Of a DNA stretch of 22,310 nt, positions 14,545 to 21,135 are shown in pieces. Numbering within the stretch: the stretch's first letter is position 1; the number at the start of each line of letters is the position of its first letter. Source of the DNA: DATJZH01 sp035499215 (lineage in GTDB: Bacteria > Actinomycetota > Actinomycetes > Streptosporangiales > Streptosporangiaceae); the NCBI GenBank assembly GCA_035499215.1, contig DATJZH010000377.1, positions 1 to 22,310 of the forward strand, given 5' to 3'. The translations under genes and the position numbers were made by a program. Below the pieces are notes generated by a model that saw nothing but the letters and a program-made list of their open reading frames with translations, searched no databases and was not told the origin of the DNA.

Positions 14545-15648
14545 ATGGCAACCGACACTGCGAGCGAAATCTCGGCGCTAGCGTCAAAGCTCGCCAGCGT
14601 GGAGGCCGTCCTGGGCCCGGACAAGATGCGCAAGGAGGCCGACAGCCTGCGCGAGCGGTCGGCCGATCCCAGGCTCTGGGAAGACCAGGAGCAGGCACAG
14701 ATAGTCACCAGAAGGCTGTCCTACCTTGATGGCGAGCTGACCCGGCTGGCGGGACTGCGCAGCCGGCTTGAGGATACCGAGGTGATGTTCGAACTCGCCG
14801 AGAGCGAGAACGACGCGCCCACCAGGGAGGAGGCCATGCGCGAGCTGGCGGCGCTGCACAGGGAGATCGACCAGCTCGAGATCAGGACGCTGCTGTCCGG
14901 CGAGTACGACTCACGCGACGCGCTGATAACCATCAACGCGCAGGCGGGCGGAGCGGACGCCGCCGACTGGGCGGAGGGCCTGCGGCGGATTTACCTGCGC
15001 TGGGCGGAGCGGCACGGGTACCCGACCGAGATCTACGACACCTCCCTGGCTGAAGAGGCCGGGATCAAGTCCACCACCTTCGTGGTGAAGGCCCCCTACG
15101 CGTACGGCACGCTGCGCGGCGAGCACGGCACGCACCGGATGGTGCGAATCTCCAAGTACGACAATCAGGGGCGGCGGCAGACCTCGTTCGCCGGGGTAGA
15201 CGTCATTCCGGTCGTCCAGCAGGCCGATCACATCGAGATTCCCGAAGACGAGATCCGGGTCGACGTATTCCGGTCAAGCGGTCCAGGCGGCCAGGGCGTG
15301 AACACGACCGATTCCGCCGTGCGGCTCACCCACCTGCCGACGGGGATCGTGGTGTCCTGCCAGAACGAGCGCAGCCAGATCCAGAACCGGGCCAGCGCGA
15401 TGGCGGTGCTGCAGGCCAAGCTGCTCGAGCGTAAGCGCGGGGAGCAGGCGGCCAAGCTGAACGAACTGCGCGGCGACGGCGGGCGGAGCTGGGGCACCCA
15501 GATCCGCAACTACGTCCTGCACCCATACCAGAACATCAAGGACCTGCGGACCGGTTACGAAACCGGCAACACCGCAGCGGTACTGGACGGCGAAATCGAC
15601 GACTTCATCGCAACCGAGATCCGCTGGCTGCGTACCCAGGGACTGTAG
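14545..15648 (+). CDS. prfB: Peptide chain release factor 2 (RF2)
   Basis: The product is a 367-aa class I release factor that reads UGA/UAA in the ribosomal A site and triggers peptidyl-tRNA hydrolysis. The order is the N-terminal coiled-coil domain 1 (about 1-105, QLEIRTLLSGEYD following), then the codon-recognition domain, then the catalytic SGPGGQGVNTTDSAVRLTH with G248-G249-Q250, then the C-terminal KLLERKRGEQ and NYVLHPYQNIKDLRT typical of RF2. The stretch VRISKYDNQGRRQTSF is the decoding loop, where S203-K204-Y205 stands in place of the usual Ser-Pro-Phe. The gene is a single open frame with no in-frame UGA near codon 26, so the programmed +1 frameshift known from many bacteria is absent. 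It ends in TAG, an RF1 codon. Confidence 0.96.
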   Translation: MATDTASEISALASKLASVEAVLGPDKMRKEADSLRERSADPRLWEDQEQAQIVTRRLSYLDGELTRLAGLRSRLEDTEVMFELAESENDAPTREEAMRELAALHREIDQLEIRTLLSGEYDSRDALITINAQAGGADAADWAEGLRRIYLRWAERHGYPTEIYDTSLAEEAGIKSTTFVVKAPYAYGTLRGEHGTHRMVRISKYDNQGRRQTSFAGVDVIPVVQQADHIEIPEDEIRVDVFRSSGPGGQGVNTTDSAVRLTHLPTGIVVSCQNERSQIQNRASAMAVLQAKLLERKRGEQAAKLNELRGDGGRSWGTQIRNYVLHPYQNIKDLRTGYETGNTAAVLDGEIDDFIATEIRWLRTQGL

Positions 15649-15767
15649 CGCCGATGCGCGGCAGCCGGGCGGCCGCCCAGCCAGGTCCCGGGACCGGCGG
15701 GACCGGTGCGCCCGCGTCCAGCGGGACCGGAGTGCTAGCGGCCGCGGGACCGGAGTGCTAGCGGCGG
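15649..15767. repeat. Palindrome- and repeat-rich spacer after prfB
   Basis: The spacer holds two perfect loop-free palindromes, GGGCGGCCGCCC (15667-15678) and GGTCCCGGGACC (15684-15695). GCGGGACCGG occurs three times (15697-15706, 15721-15730 and 15744-15753). The last two are part of a 20-bp direct repeat, GCGGGACCGGAGTGCTAGCG, with a 23-bp period. It sits between the convergent ends of prfB and the small zinc-ribbon gene and may terminate both. Confidence 0.7.
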
Positions 15768-15953
15768 TCAGCGCGCCAGATGCGTCGCGGTCAGCGCCAG
15801 CAGCAGGAGCACGAAGAGGGCAGCGAGCACAAGCGGCACGCTGAGGCCAGGACCTGAGTGATGTACGTGTGTCCTGGCTGCTCGGCAGGTCGCGCACCGG
15901 CCCTCGGCGACCGGCCCGGCGCACTGGGCGCAGATCAGGTGCTCGCAGCTCAT
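15768..15953 (-). CDS. Small zinc-ribbon membrane protein, unknown function
   Basis: The product is a 61-aa protein. Residues 1-25 hold C3, C8, C11, C20 and C23 (MSCEHLICAQC, then GRCATC). The two CxxC knuckles, C8/C11 and C20/C23, look like a zinc ribbon. A His-rich linker (THVHHS) follows, then one transmembrane helix at about 38-58 (VPLVLAALFVLLLLALTA) and a short basic end. The ATG has a strong Shine-Dalgarno (GAGGAG, 6 nt upstream). It lies antisense between prfB and ftsE and is divergent from the latter. Tiny Cys-ribbon-plus-helix proteins occur in actinobacteria, but I know of no assigned role. A redox or metal-sensing adaptor at the membrane is possible. Confidence 0.72.
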   Translation of the reverse strand: MSCEHLICAQCAGPVAEGRCATCRAARTHVHHSGPGLSVPLVLAALFVLLLLALTATHLAR

Positions 15954-16023
15954 CTGGGCTCCTCGGGCCGGCTCTTACCCGGTCACTTCGACGATGTTGG
16001 ACCTTCCTCACCAGTTTCCCCCC

Positions 16024-16029
16024 TAGACT
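16024..16029 (+). promoter_or_regulatory. -10 hexamer (TAGACT) upstream of ftsE
   Basis: TAGACT is a near-consensus actinobacterial -10 element. TTGGAC at 15997-16002 resembles a -35 but the 21-bp spacer is long. Initiation about 6 nt downstream would place the transcript start at GTG 16035, the first codon of a mini-ORF that ends at ftsE. Confidence 0.5.
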
Positions 16030-16034
16030 GGCCC

Positions 16035-16100
16035 GTGCCAAACCGGGCCCTGATGAGGGGCTTGCCAGGCGCAGCCAGCAGTCTCGTCGAGCGCGTGTGA
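16035..16100 (+). CDS. Possible leaderless 21-codon leader ORF of ftsE
   Basis: The frame begins at GTG 16035, 5 nt after the TAGACT hexamer, and encodes MPNRALMRGLPGAASSLVERV. Its stop sits in GTGTGA, so TGA 16098-16100 overlaps the possible ftsE GTG at 16097 and lies 8 nt before the GTG at 16109. Neither ftsE start has a Shine-Dalgarno, so reinitiation from this ORF would explain ftsE translation. This is inferred from layout only. Confidence 0.4.
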   Translation: MPNRALMRGLPGAASSLVERV

Positions 16101-16108
16101 TTGGGCCA

Positions 16109-16798
16109 GTGATCCACTTCGACAACGTCACCAAGACGTACCCGAATCAGAGCCGTTCCGCCCTGGAAAGTGTCACCCTGGACGTGCAGAAGGGCGAGTT
16201 CGTGTTCCTGGTCGGGCCCTCGGGATCGGGCAAATCGACCTTCCTGCGCCTAGTCCTCAAGGAGGAGCGTCCCACAGACGGCCGGATCCACGTCGCGGGG
16301 AAGGACCTGGCGCGGCTGACGAACTGGAAGGTGCCGCATCTGCGCCGCCGGATCGGCTGCGTATTCCAGGACTTCCGGCTGCTGCCCACCAAGAGCGTCT
16401 ACCAGAACATCGCGTTCGCGCTTGAGGTGATCGGCAAGCCGCGGCGTTTCATCAGGAAGGTTGTCCCCGAGGTGATCGACCTGGTGGGCCTGGAGGGCAA
16501 GCGCGACCGGATGCCAGATGAGCTCTCCGGCGGTGAGCAGCAGCGGGTCGCGATGGCACGGGCCTTCGTGAACCGGCCGATGATCCTCCTCGCGGATGAG
16601 CCGACGGGCAACATCGACCCGGCGACATCCATCGGCATCATGAAGGTGCTCGACCGCATCAACCGGACAGGTACTACTGTCGTCATGGCTACGCACGACG
16701 CGGCGATCGTGGACTCCATGCGCAAGCGTGTCATCGAGCTTGAATACGGCAAGGTGGTACGAGACCAGGCGCGGGGGGTCTACGGCCAGGCCTACTGA
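16109..16798 (+). CDS. ftsE: Cell division ATP-binding protein FtsE
   Basis: The product is a 229-aa ABC ATPase that pairs with FtsX at the divisome to activate peptidoglycan hydrolases. All ATPase motifs are present: Walker A GPSGSGKST (36-44), Q-loop VFQDFRLLPTKSVYQNIAF, signature LSGGEQQRVAMARAF, Walker B ILLADEPTGNIDP and the H-loop MATHD. GTG 16109 gives the family start (VIHFDNVTKTYP) and the length I recall for mycobacterial FtsE (229). GTG 16097 would add four residues and overlap the leader-ORF stop. The ftsX gene follows after 33 bp in the same direction. A longer open frame back to 15869 runs antisense to the zinc-ribbon gene and is not needed. Confidence 0.95.
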   Translation: MIHFDNVTKTYPNQSRSALESVTLDVQKGEFVFLVGPSGSGKSTFLRLVLKEERPTDGRIHVAGKDLARLTNWKVPHLRRRIGCVFQDFRLLPTKSVYQNIAFALEVIGKPRRFIRKVVPEVIDLVGLEGKRDRMPDELSGGEQQRVAMARAFVNRPMILLADEPTGNIDPATSIGIMKVLDRINRTGTTVVMATHDAAIVDSMRKRVIELEYGKVVRDQARGVYGQAY

Positions 16799-16831
16799 CC
16801 TGACCGACGAGGATTACCGAGGGATCTCGAA

Positions 16832-17746
16832 ATGCGTGCCCAGTTTGTGTTCCATGAGGTGTGGATTGGCCTGAAGCGTAATCTGACCATGTCCATCGCC
16901 CTGGTCGTGGTAGTCGCGATCAGCCTCTCGCTGCTCGGCACCGGCCTGCTGTTCGTCAAGCAGGTCGACAATACCCGGACGTACTGGCAGGGCAAGGTCC
17001 AGCTGTCGATCTACCTGTGCAGCGGCGGCACCATGTCGGCCCCGCAATGCGCCAAGAACGGCCCGGCCACCGCCTCGGAGCGGGCCCAGGTCCTCGCCGA
17101 GCTGACGAAGATGCCGCAGGTGGCACGTGTTAGCTACGTGTCGCAGCAGGAGGCGTACAAGCAATTCAAATCGGAGTTCGCGCAGAGCCCTTCGTTCGTC
17201 AGCTCAGTGAGTGCGGGCCAGATCCCCGAGTCCTTCCAGGTGAAGCTGAGGAACGCCGAGACCGACGAGGCCACCGTGGCGGAAACCGTCAACGGCGCGC
17301 CGGGGGTAGACCAGATCGTCAATGACGCGTCGATACTCGACAAGTTCTACAAGCTGCTCGATGGCGCTCGGAACGCGGTCGTGGTCATCGCGATCATCCT
17401 GATCATTGCCGCGATCCTGCTGGTCGCGAACACGATCAGGCTGTCGGCCTTCAGCCGCCGCCGGGAGACCAGCATCATGCGGCTGGTCGGCGCGTCCAAC
17501 TTCTACGTGCAACTGCCCTTCCTGGTCGAGGGCATGATCGCAGGCTTGTTCGGCTGGCTCGTCGCGACCGGCCTGCTGGTCGGGGTCAAATCGCTCTGGC
17601 TCAACGGGATGAAGCAGTACTTCCCTTTCAACGTCCAGCTCAGTACGGCGGACCTGGTTGAGGTGATCATCCTGGCGATGATCATCGGCTTGCTGCTCTG
17701 CGGCGCCACGTCGTTCCTTACTCTCAGGCGCTACCTGCGCGTGTGA
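16832..17746 (+). CDS. ftsX: Cell division protein FtsX
   Basis: The product is the 304-aa membrane partner of FtsE. It has a short cytoplasmic N-terminus, TM1 at about 21-43, an extracellular loop at about 44-180, and then TM2 181-203, TM3 231-254 and TM4 276-298. The cytoplasmic loop RLSAFSRRRETSIMRLVGAS after TM2 is the FtsX/MacB-type coupling segment that contacts the ATPase. The loop holds C63 and C73, which could form the disulfide seen in actinobacterial FtsX ectodomains. In that group the ectodomain binds hydrolases such as RipC. The start has a GAGGGA Shine-Dalgarno with 7-nt spacing. Its stop overlaps the furthest-upstream possible smpB start. Many actinobacteria have a peptidase gene between ftsX and smpB; none is present here. 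Confidence 0.95.
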   Translation: MRAQFVFHEVWIGLKRNLTMSIALVVVVAISLSLLGTGLLFVKQVDNTRTYWQGKVQLSIYLCSGGTMSAPQCAKNGPATASERAQVLAELTKMPQVARVSYVSQQEAYKQFKSEFAQSPSFVSSVSAGQIPESFQVKLRNAETDEATVAETVNGAPGVDQIVNDASILDKFYKLLDGARNAVVVIAIILIIAAILLVANTIRLSAFSRRRETSIMRLVGASNFYVQLPFLVEGMIAGLFGWLVATGLLVGVKSLWLNGMKQYFPFNVQLSTADLVEVIILAMIIGLLLCGATSFLTLRRYLRV

Positions 17747-17763
17747 CGCCGGGAGTGGCCGAA

Positions 17764-18228
17764 GTGGCAGCTGAGCAGGGCAAGAAGATCGTCGCGAGGA
17801 ACCGTCGAGCGCGGCACGACTATGCCATTGAGGATGCGGTGGAGGCCGGGCTGGTGCTGACCGGCACCGAGGTGAAGTCGCTGCGGGCTGGCCGGGCCTC
17901 GCTGACTGACGGTTTCGCCCAGATCTCCGATGGCGAGGCCTGGCTGCACGGAGTGCACATTCCCCAGTACACACTCGGCACCTGGACCAACCATGAGCCG
18001 CGTCGTACCCGTAAGCTGTTGCTGCATCGGCGGGAGATTGACCGGCTCGCGCGCGCAACCGCAGAACGCGGCTTGACGCTGGTCCCGTTGTCGCTGTACT
18101 TCAAGGACGGGAAGGCGAAGGTCGAACTGGCTCTGGCCCGCGGCAAGCGGACCTACGACAAGCGTCGTGACCTAGCGCGCAGAGATGCTGCGCGGGAGGT
18201 TGACCGTGCCTTGCGGCGCCGGAACTAA
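17764..18228 (+). CDS. smpB: SsrA-binding protein SmpB
   Basis: The product is a 154-aa OB-fold protein that binds the tRNA-like domain of tmRNA and delivers it to stalled ribosomes. Recognisable segments: KKIVARNRRARHDYAIED, GLVLTGTEVKSLRAGRASL, GEAWLHGVHI, and the basic tail GKRTYDKRRDLARRDAAREV that is disordered in solution and enters the mRNA channel. I chose GTG 17764 because GGGAG lies 8 nt upstream and the family begins near AAEQGKK. GTG 17755 and GTG 17743 (overlapping the ftsX stop as GTGA) are alternatives, the last implying coupling. Its RNA partner ssrA is 2.5 kb downstream on the same strand, separated by the PBP-like gene. Confidence 0.95.
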   Translation: MAAEQGKKIVARNRRARHDYAIEDAVEAGLVLTGTEVKSLRAGRASLTDGFAQISDGEAWLHGVHIPQYTLGTWTNHEPRRTRKLLLHRREIDRLARATAERGLTLVPLSLYFKDGKAKVELALARGKRTYDKRRDLARRDAAREVDRALRRRN

Positions 18229-18242
18229 GGCAGTGGCGGCCC

Positions 18243-20273
18243 ATGGCCGACGCGACTAGCGGCCGATCAGGCGGCGGGCGGGGCGGCACCCGGCAGACGG
18301 GATCGCCGGGCGGCGGTAACCGGGTCAGGGGGATCCGGGACGGGAAAGGACGAGTCGGGGAAGCAGCGGTGAGTCGCATTCGCTCGCGCATCACGATGTT
18401 CCGGGCAGTAGCCGTGATCGGGGTGGCGGGCGTCGTGGCCGTGATCATCGGCACTGGCGGGATCTCGCCGGCGCCCTCGGTCGAGCCCACCGTGCAGGCC
18501 TTCCTGCTTGCCTGGGAGAACGGCCAGTATTCGAAGGCCGCGAGCATGACTACCGGCGCCCCGGCCGTCGTCGAGCGATCGCTGTCCGGTGTCTACCGGC
18601 AGCTGAACGCGGCCGAGGATTCCCTGAGCATGGGCCAGATTACCCAGCGCGGCAACACCGCGACCGCGTATTTCCACGCCTCGGTGGACCTGGGCCGCAA
18701 CGGACTGCCGTGGAAGTACCGCGGCTGGTTTGTCCTGCACAGGACCGGCTCGACCTGGAAGGTGTCGTGGAGTCCTTCGGTGCTCGTCCCCGGGCTGCGC
18801 GAGGGACAGCGGCTGGCCGTGCTCACCACGATTCCCGGCCGTGCACCGGTGCTCGACGCGACCGGCAAGCCGCTGGCGCTGCTGTCTGGCGTCTACGTCG
18901 CAGGCGTGCGGCCGGGCAGCCTGCCCCATCCGGCCGCGACCGCCGATGCCCTGGCGCGCGCTACCAAACTGGACGCTGGCGAGATACTGGGCCAGATCAC
19001 CGCGGCCCCGTCAGGCAGGTTCCTCGAACTTGCCCGGCTGCAGCCCGCGGTCTACCGGCGGATGAGCGCGGCGCTGGGCAGGGTGCCCGGTCTGATCGTC
19101 AGGCGGAGCACGATCCGGCTGTTCCGCAGCCTCGCCCCGGTGGTCACGGGCTCCGTCGGCACGGAGACCGCCGCCGTCCTGCGGGCGAACGGTGTCCCGT
19201 ACCAGCCGGGCACCACGGTCGGCCTGTCGGGGCTCCAGCAGGCGTTCCAGCGCACCCTGACCGGAACGCCCACGACGGAGGTAGTGATAGCGGCTCAGGA
19301 CGGCCGCCTGGTACGCGTGCTGCGGCGGTGGAGCGGCCATTCGGGCGCGGCGGTGCGAACGACCGTCAGCTCCCCCGTCCAGCGCGCTGCCGACAACGCA
19401 CTGGCCGGGCTGCCGTCCTCGGCCGCGATTGTCGCCGTCCAGGCGGGCACCGGCAAGATCCTGGCCGTGGCTGAGCATAGAGCGGCAGGCTTGCCTGCGG
19501 TGCGGCCGCTGGCCGGCCGTTACCACCCCGGCCAGGCTTTCACGATCATCTCCACCGCCGCCCTGCTGGCGGCCGGATTCAATGTCCGCACTCAGATCCC
19601 GTGCTACAGCACGAACCCCGTCGGCGGCGAGATATTCTCCAACGACCCGGAGCCCCATCTGGGCGCGCAGCCGCCCTTCACGAGCGACTTCACGCATGCC
19701 TGCAGCACCGCGTTCGCCGGGCTCTCGCTGCAGCTGGACTCGAAGAGCCTGGCAGCGGCCGCTAACGGATTCGGCATCGGCGCCGGCTGGCGGCTGCCGC
19801 TGGCGTCCTTCACCGGGTCCATGCGGCAGCCGGCAAGTTCTGCCCAGGTCGCGGCGGACGCCATCGGCGCGGGCAGCGTGCGTGTCAGCCCGCTCGACAT
19901 GGCACTGGCTGCCGGGCTCGTCCAGTCCGGGTCCTGGTATCCGCCAGTGCTCGTCACCAGCCCGCCTGATCCGGGGCTCAAGCCTCGTGCCCCGTTCGGC
20001 CCTCAGGTCGTCTCGACCCTGCGGTCACTGATGCGGTCGACCGTGGCCAGCGGGGCGGGCATGGCGGCGAATATCGGCAAGTCGGGAATGTCCGCTGTAT
20101 ACGGGCAGGTAGGCAGCGCACCGCTCGGCTCGGGCAGCCGCCTGCGCACAAGCTGGTTCGTCGGCTTCCGGGGGAATGTTGCGTTTGCCGTGCTGATCCT
20201 CACTGAGTCACCCGATGCCACGGCTGCAGTCCTGGCCGGCCAGTTTGCCCGGGCGCTGAGACCAGATCTGTGA
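18243..20273 (+). CDS. PBP-like protein with lost transpeptidase active site
   Basis: The product is 676 aa from ATG 18243. A Gly/Arg-rich cytoplasmic tail (1-45) and one membrane anchor (about 52-70) precede an NTF2/MecA-N-like domain (about 78-185) that starts PTVQAFLLAWENGQYSKAASMT. A linker/dimerisation region and a C-terminal transpeptidase-fold domain (about 375-676) follow. Class B PBPs need SxxK, SxN and KTG. At the aligned places this protein has Q431-A-F-T434 (in HPGQAFTIISTAALL), A486-C-S488 (in HACSTAFAGL) and K613-S-G615. Both the acylated serine and the SxxK lysine are missing, so it is unlikely to cross-link peptidoglycan or bind beta-lactams covalently. The frame is long and intact with normal codon bias, which argues for a maintained non-enzymatic role. 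GTG 18369, preceded by GGGGAAG, is an alternative start giving 634 aa. It lies 14 nt after smpB. Confidence 0.85.
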   Translation: MADATSGRSGGGRGGTRQTGSPGGGNRVRGIRDGKGRVGEAAVSRIRSRITMFRAVAVIGVAGVVAVIIGTGGISPAPSVEPTVQAFLLAWENGQYSKAASMTTGAPAVVERSLSGVYRQLNAAEDSLSMGQITQRGNTATAYFHASVDLGRNGLPWKYRGWFVLHRTGSTWKVSWSPSVLVPGLREGQRLAVLTTIPGRAPVLDATGKPLALLSGVYVAGVRPGSLPHPAATADALARATKLDAGEILGQITAAPSGRFLELARLQPAVYRRMSAALGRVPGLIVRRSTIRLFRSLAPVVTGSVGTETAAVLRANGVPYQPGTTVGLSGLQQAFQRTLTGTPTTEVVIAAQDGRLVRVLRRWSGHSGAAVRTTVSSPVQRAADNALAGLPSSAAIVAVQAGTGKILAVAEHRAAGLPAVRPLAGRYHPGQAFTIISTAALLAAGFNVRTQIPCYSTNPVGGEIFSNDPEPHLGAQPPFTSDFTHACSTAFAGLSLQLDSKSLAAAANGFGIGAGWRLPLASFTGSMRQPASSAQVAADAIGAGSVRVSPLDMALAAGLVQSGSWYPPVLVTSPPDPGLKPRAPFGPQVVSTLRSLMRSTVASGAGMAANIGKSGMSAVYGQVGSAPLGSGSRLRTSWFVGFRGNVAFAVLILTESPDATAAVLAGQFARALRPDL

Positions 20274-20280
20274 CCGCAAC

Positions 20281-20300
20281 GTTACCTTCATTTTGGTAAC
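20281..20300. terminator. GTTACC/GGTAAC hairpin after the PBP-like gene
   Basis: GTTACC, 8-nt loop TTCATTTT, GGTAAC is a perfect 6-bp inverted repeat starting 8 bp after the stop. It is AT-richer than its surroundings. It may be a weak terminator or a protein-binding palindrome. Confidence 0.45.
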
Positions 20301-20340
20301 AACGAGCAACCCTGAGCCTGCGCTGCGGCGTCTTACCTAA

Positions 20341-20416
20341 TGACTGGGATGCCGCTCGGGGGGTTGCGGCCCAGTCACAGTAAGGGGATCCGGGCCTCAA
20401 CTCGGGGGAGGCCCGG
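20341..20416. other. Two consecutive hairpins, unknown role
   Basis: TGACTGGG (20341-20348) pairs with CCCAGTCA (20370-20377) across a 21-nt loop. CCGGGCCT (20390-20397) pairs with AGGCCCGG (20409-20416) across an 11-nt loop and is followed by a short CCTTT. With the hairpins on either side they form a row of four stem-loops between the PBP-like gene and ssrA. They could be staggered terminators or a small structured RNA. Confidence 0.45.
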
Positions 20417-20448
20417 CCTTTGAAGACCGGCCACGACCCGCCGGTCAA

Positions 20449-20495
20449 CCCCCGTGGGCGCACTTTCGGCCACCGCCCGCGCCCACGGGGGTTTC
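20449..20495 (+). terminator. Strong intrinsic terminator
   Basis: CCCCCGTGGGCG (20449-20460) and CGCCCACGGGGG (20480-20491) form a perfect 12-bp stem with a 19-nt loop, followed by TTTCTCG. It is the best intrinsic terminator in the window and should end the ftsE-ftsX-smpB-PBP-like transcript before ssrA. Confidence 0.75.
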
Positions 20496-20667
20496 TCGTC
20501 GCCTTTCGCGGACGCCCCGATGGCTGCCGTGCTGTGCAGCCAGCCCGAGGGCGCGCGAGCTGCTTACCTCGCCGGTGGCTGATGTCCAGGTGCGCTCCTC
20601 CCGGCGGCTGATCTTGGCAGGCCTGATCCGCCCTTGGTGCGCCCGATCCGCGGTGCCGGTGATCGGG

Positions 20668-20673
20668 TAGACT
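20668..20673 (+). promoter_or_regulatory. -10 hexamer (TAGACT) of ssrA
   Basis: TAGACT lies 26 bp before the mature tmRNA 5' end, leaving room for a short leader removed by RNase P. The -35 is unclear. An inverted repeat CCCGATC (20642-20648) and GATCGGG (20661-20667) occupies the region immediately upstream and could bind a regulator. Confidence 0.5.
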
Positions 20674-20699
20674 CGGCGATGCCGCACAGTTTCCGGCAA

Positions 20700-21072
20700 G
20701 GGGGTGACAGGCTTCGACTTCGGTAGTTGATCCAGGGGAAGCGTGCCGAGGGTCGCGGTGATGACCTCGTAAATCCTGTGACCGCATGATGATAAGTGCC
20801 AAGCAAAATCGCACTGTTCTCGCCCTCGCGGCCTAACACCGCGAGTTAGAGAACTGTCAGCCCGGGAGCGCCTCCGGCCCGGTGTCTGGCATCAGCAAGG
20901 AGGATCCACCGTCCGGCCCGGCCGCGGGACCAGGCGGGACACCAGACAGCGGCTGAGCCTGGTCGGCGGCTTGCCTGCATGACCGCCGGGGCCGAGAAAG
21001 CCACGGCAGGCTGCGCACGGAGAAGCCCTGGTGAGGTACTGAAGGACGCGGGTTCGATTCCCGCCACCTCCA
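20700..21072 (+). ncRNA. ssrA: Transfer-messenger RNA (tmRNA)
   Basis: This RNA, with SmpB, rescues stalled ribosomes and tags their products for proteolysis. The acceptor stem pairs GGGGGTG (20700-20706) with CACCTCC (21065-21071), and the discriminator is A21072. The T-arm is GCGGG-TTCGATT-CCCGC (21048-21064). CCA is not encoded (CGA follows). The tag frame resumes at GCC 20798 after ATAAGT and reads AKQNRTVLALAA, then TAA 20834-20836. The terminal ALAA is the usual protease-recognition end. The stop lies in the loop of a helix formed by CTCGCGG (20825-20831) and CCGCGAG (20839-20845), extended outward by GTTCTC/GAGAAC. Ends were set from the acceptor pairing and should be accurate to a base or two. 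Confidence 0.96.
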
Positions 21073-21078
21073 CGAACG

Positions 21079-21109
21079 AGGCTCGCGGTAGACACCGCTA
21101 CCGCAGCCT
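21079..21109 (+). terminator. Hairpin terminator of ssrA
   Basis: AGGCT, bulged C, GCGGTAG, loop ACACCG, CTACCGC, AGCCT form a 12-bp stem with one bulge, 7 bp after the mature tmRNA end. No clean T-tract follows, but the DNA becomes AT-rich from 21119. Confidence 0.65.
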
Positions 21110-21119
21110 GCGTGTCCTT

Positions 21120-21135
21120 GACTGTATGGTCAGTC
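21120..21135. promoter_or_regulatory. Operator-like palindrome, distal copy
   Basis: GACTGTATGGTCAGTC has GACTG/CAGTC arms and matches the palindrome at 21674-21689 in 14 of 16 positions. It lies between the ssrA terminator and the 3' end of the acyl-CoA synthetase pseudogene, in a 50-bp AT-rich patch. It may be a second site for the TetR-family protein at 21796. Confidence 0.5.

Noticed and set aside
14545..14640. Programmed +1 frameshift in prfB
   Set aside because: The frame is open from ATG 14545 with no in-frame UGA and no CTTTGA slip site.
15869..16108. N-terminal extension of the ftsE frame
   Set aside because: It overlaps the zinc-ribbon gene and the ftsE promoter region, and family members start at the equivalent of GTG 16109.
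20846..21095. Minus-strand ORFs beginning MEVAGIEPASF and GGGGNRTRVLQ
   Set aside because: They are antisense to the 3' part of ssrA; this type of peptide is a familiar false annotation over tRNA/tmRNA T-arms.
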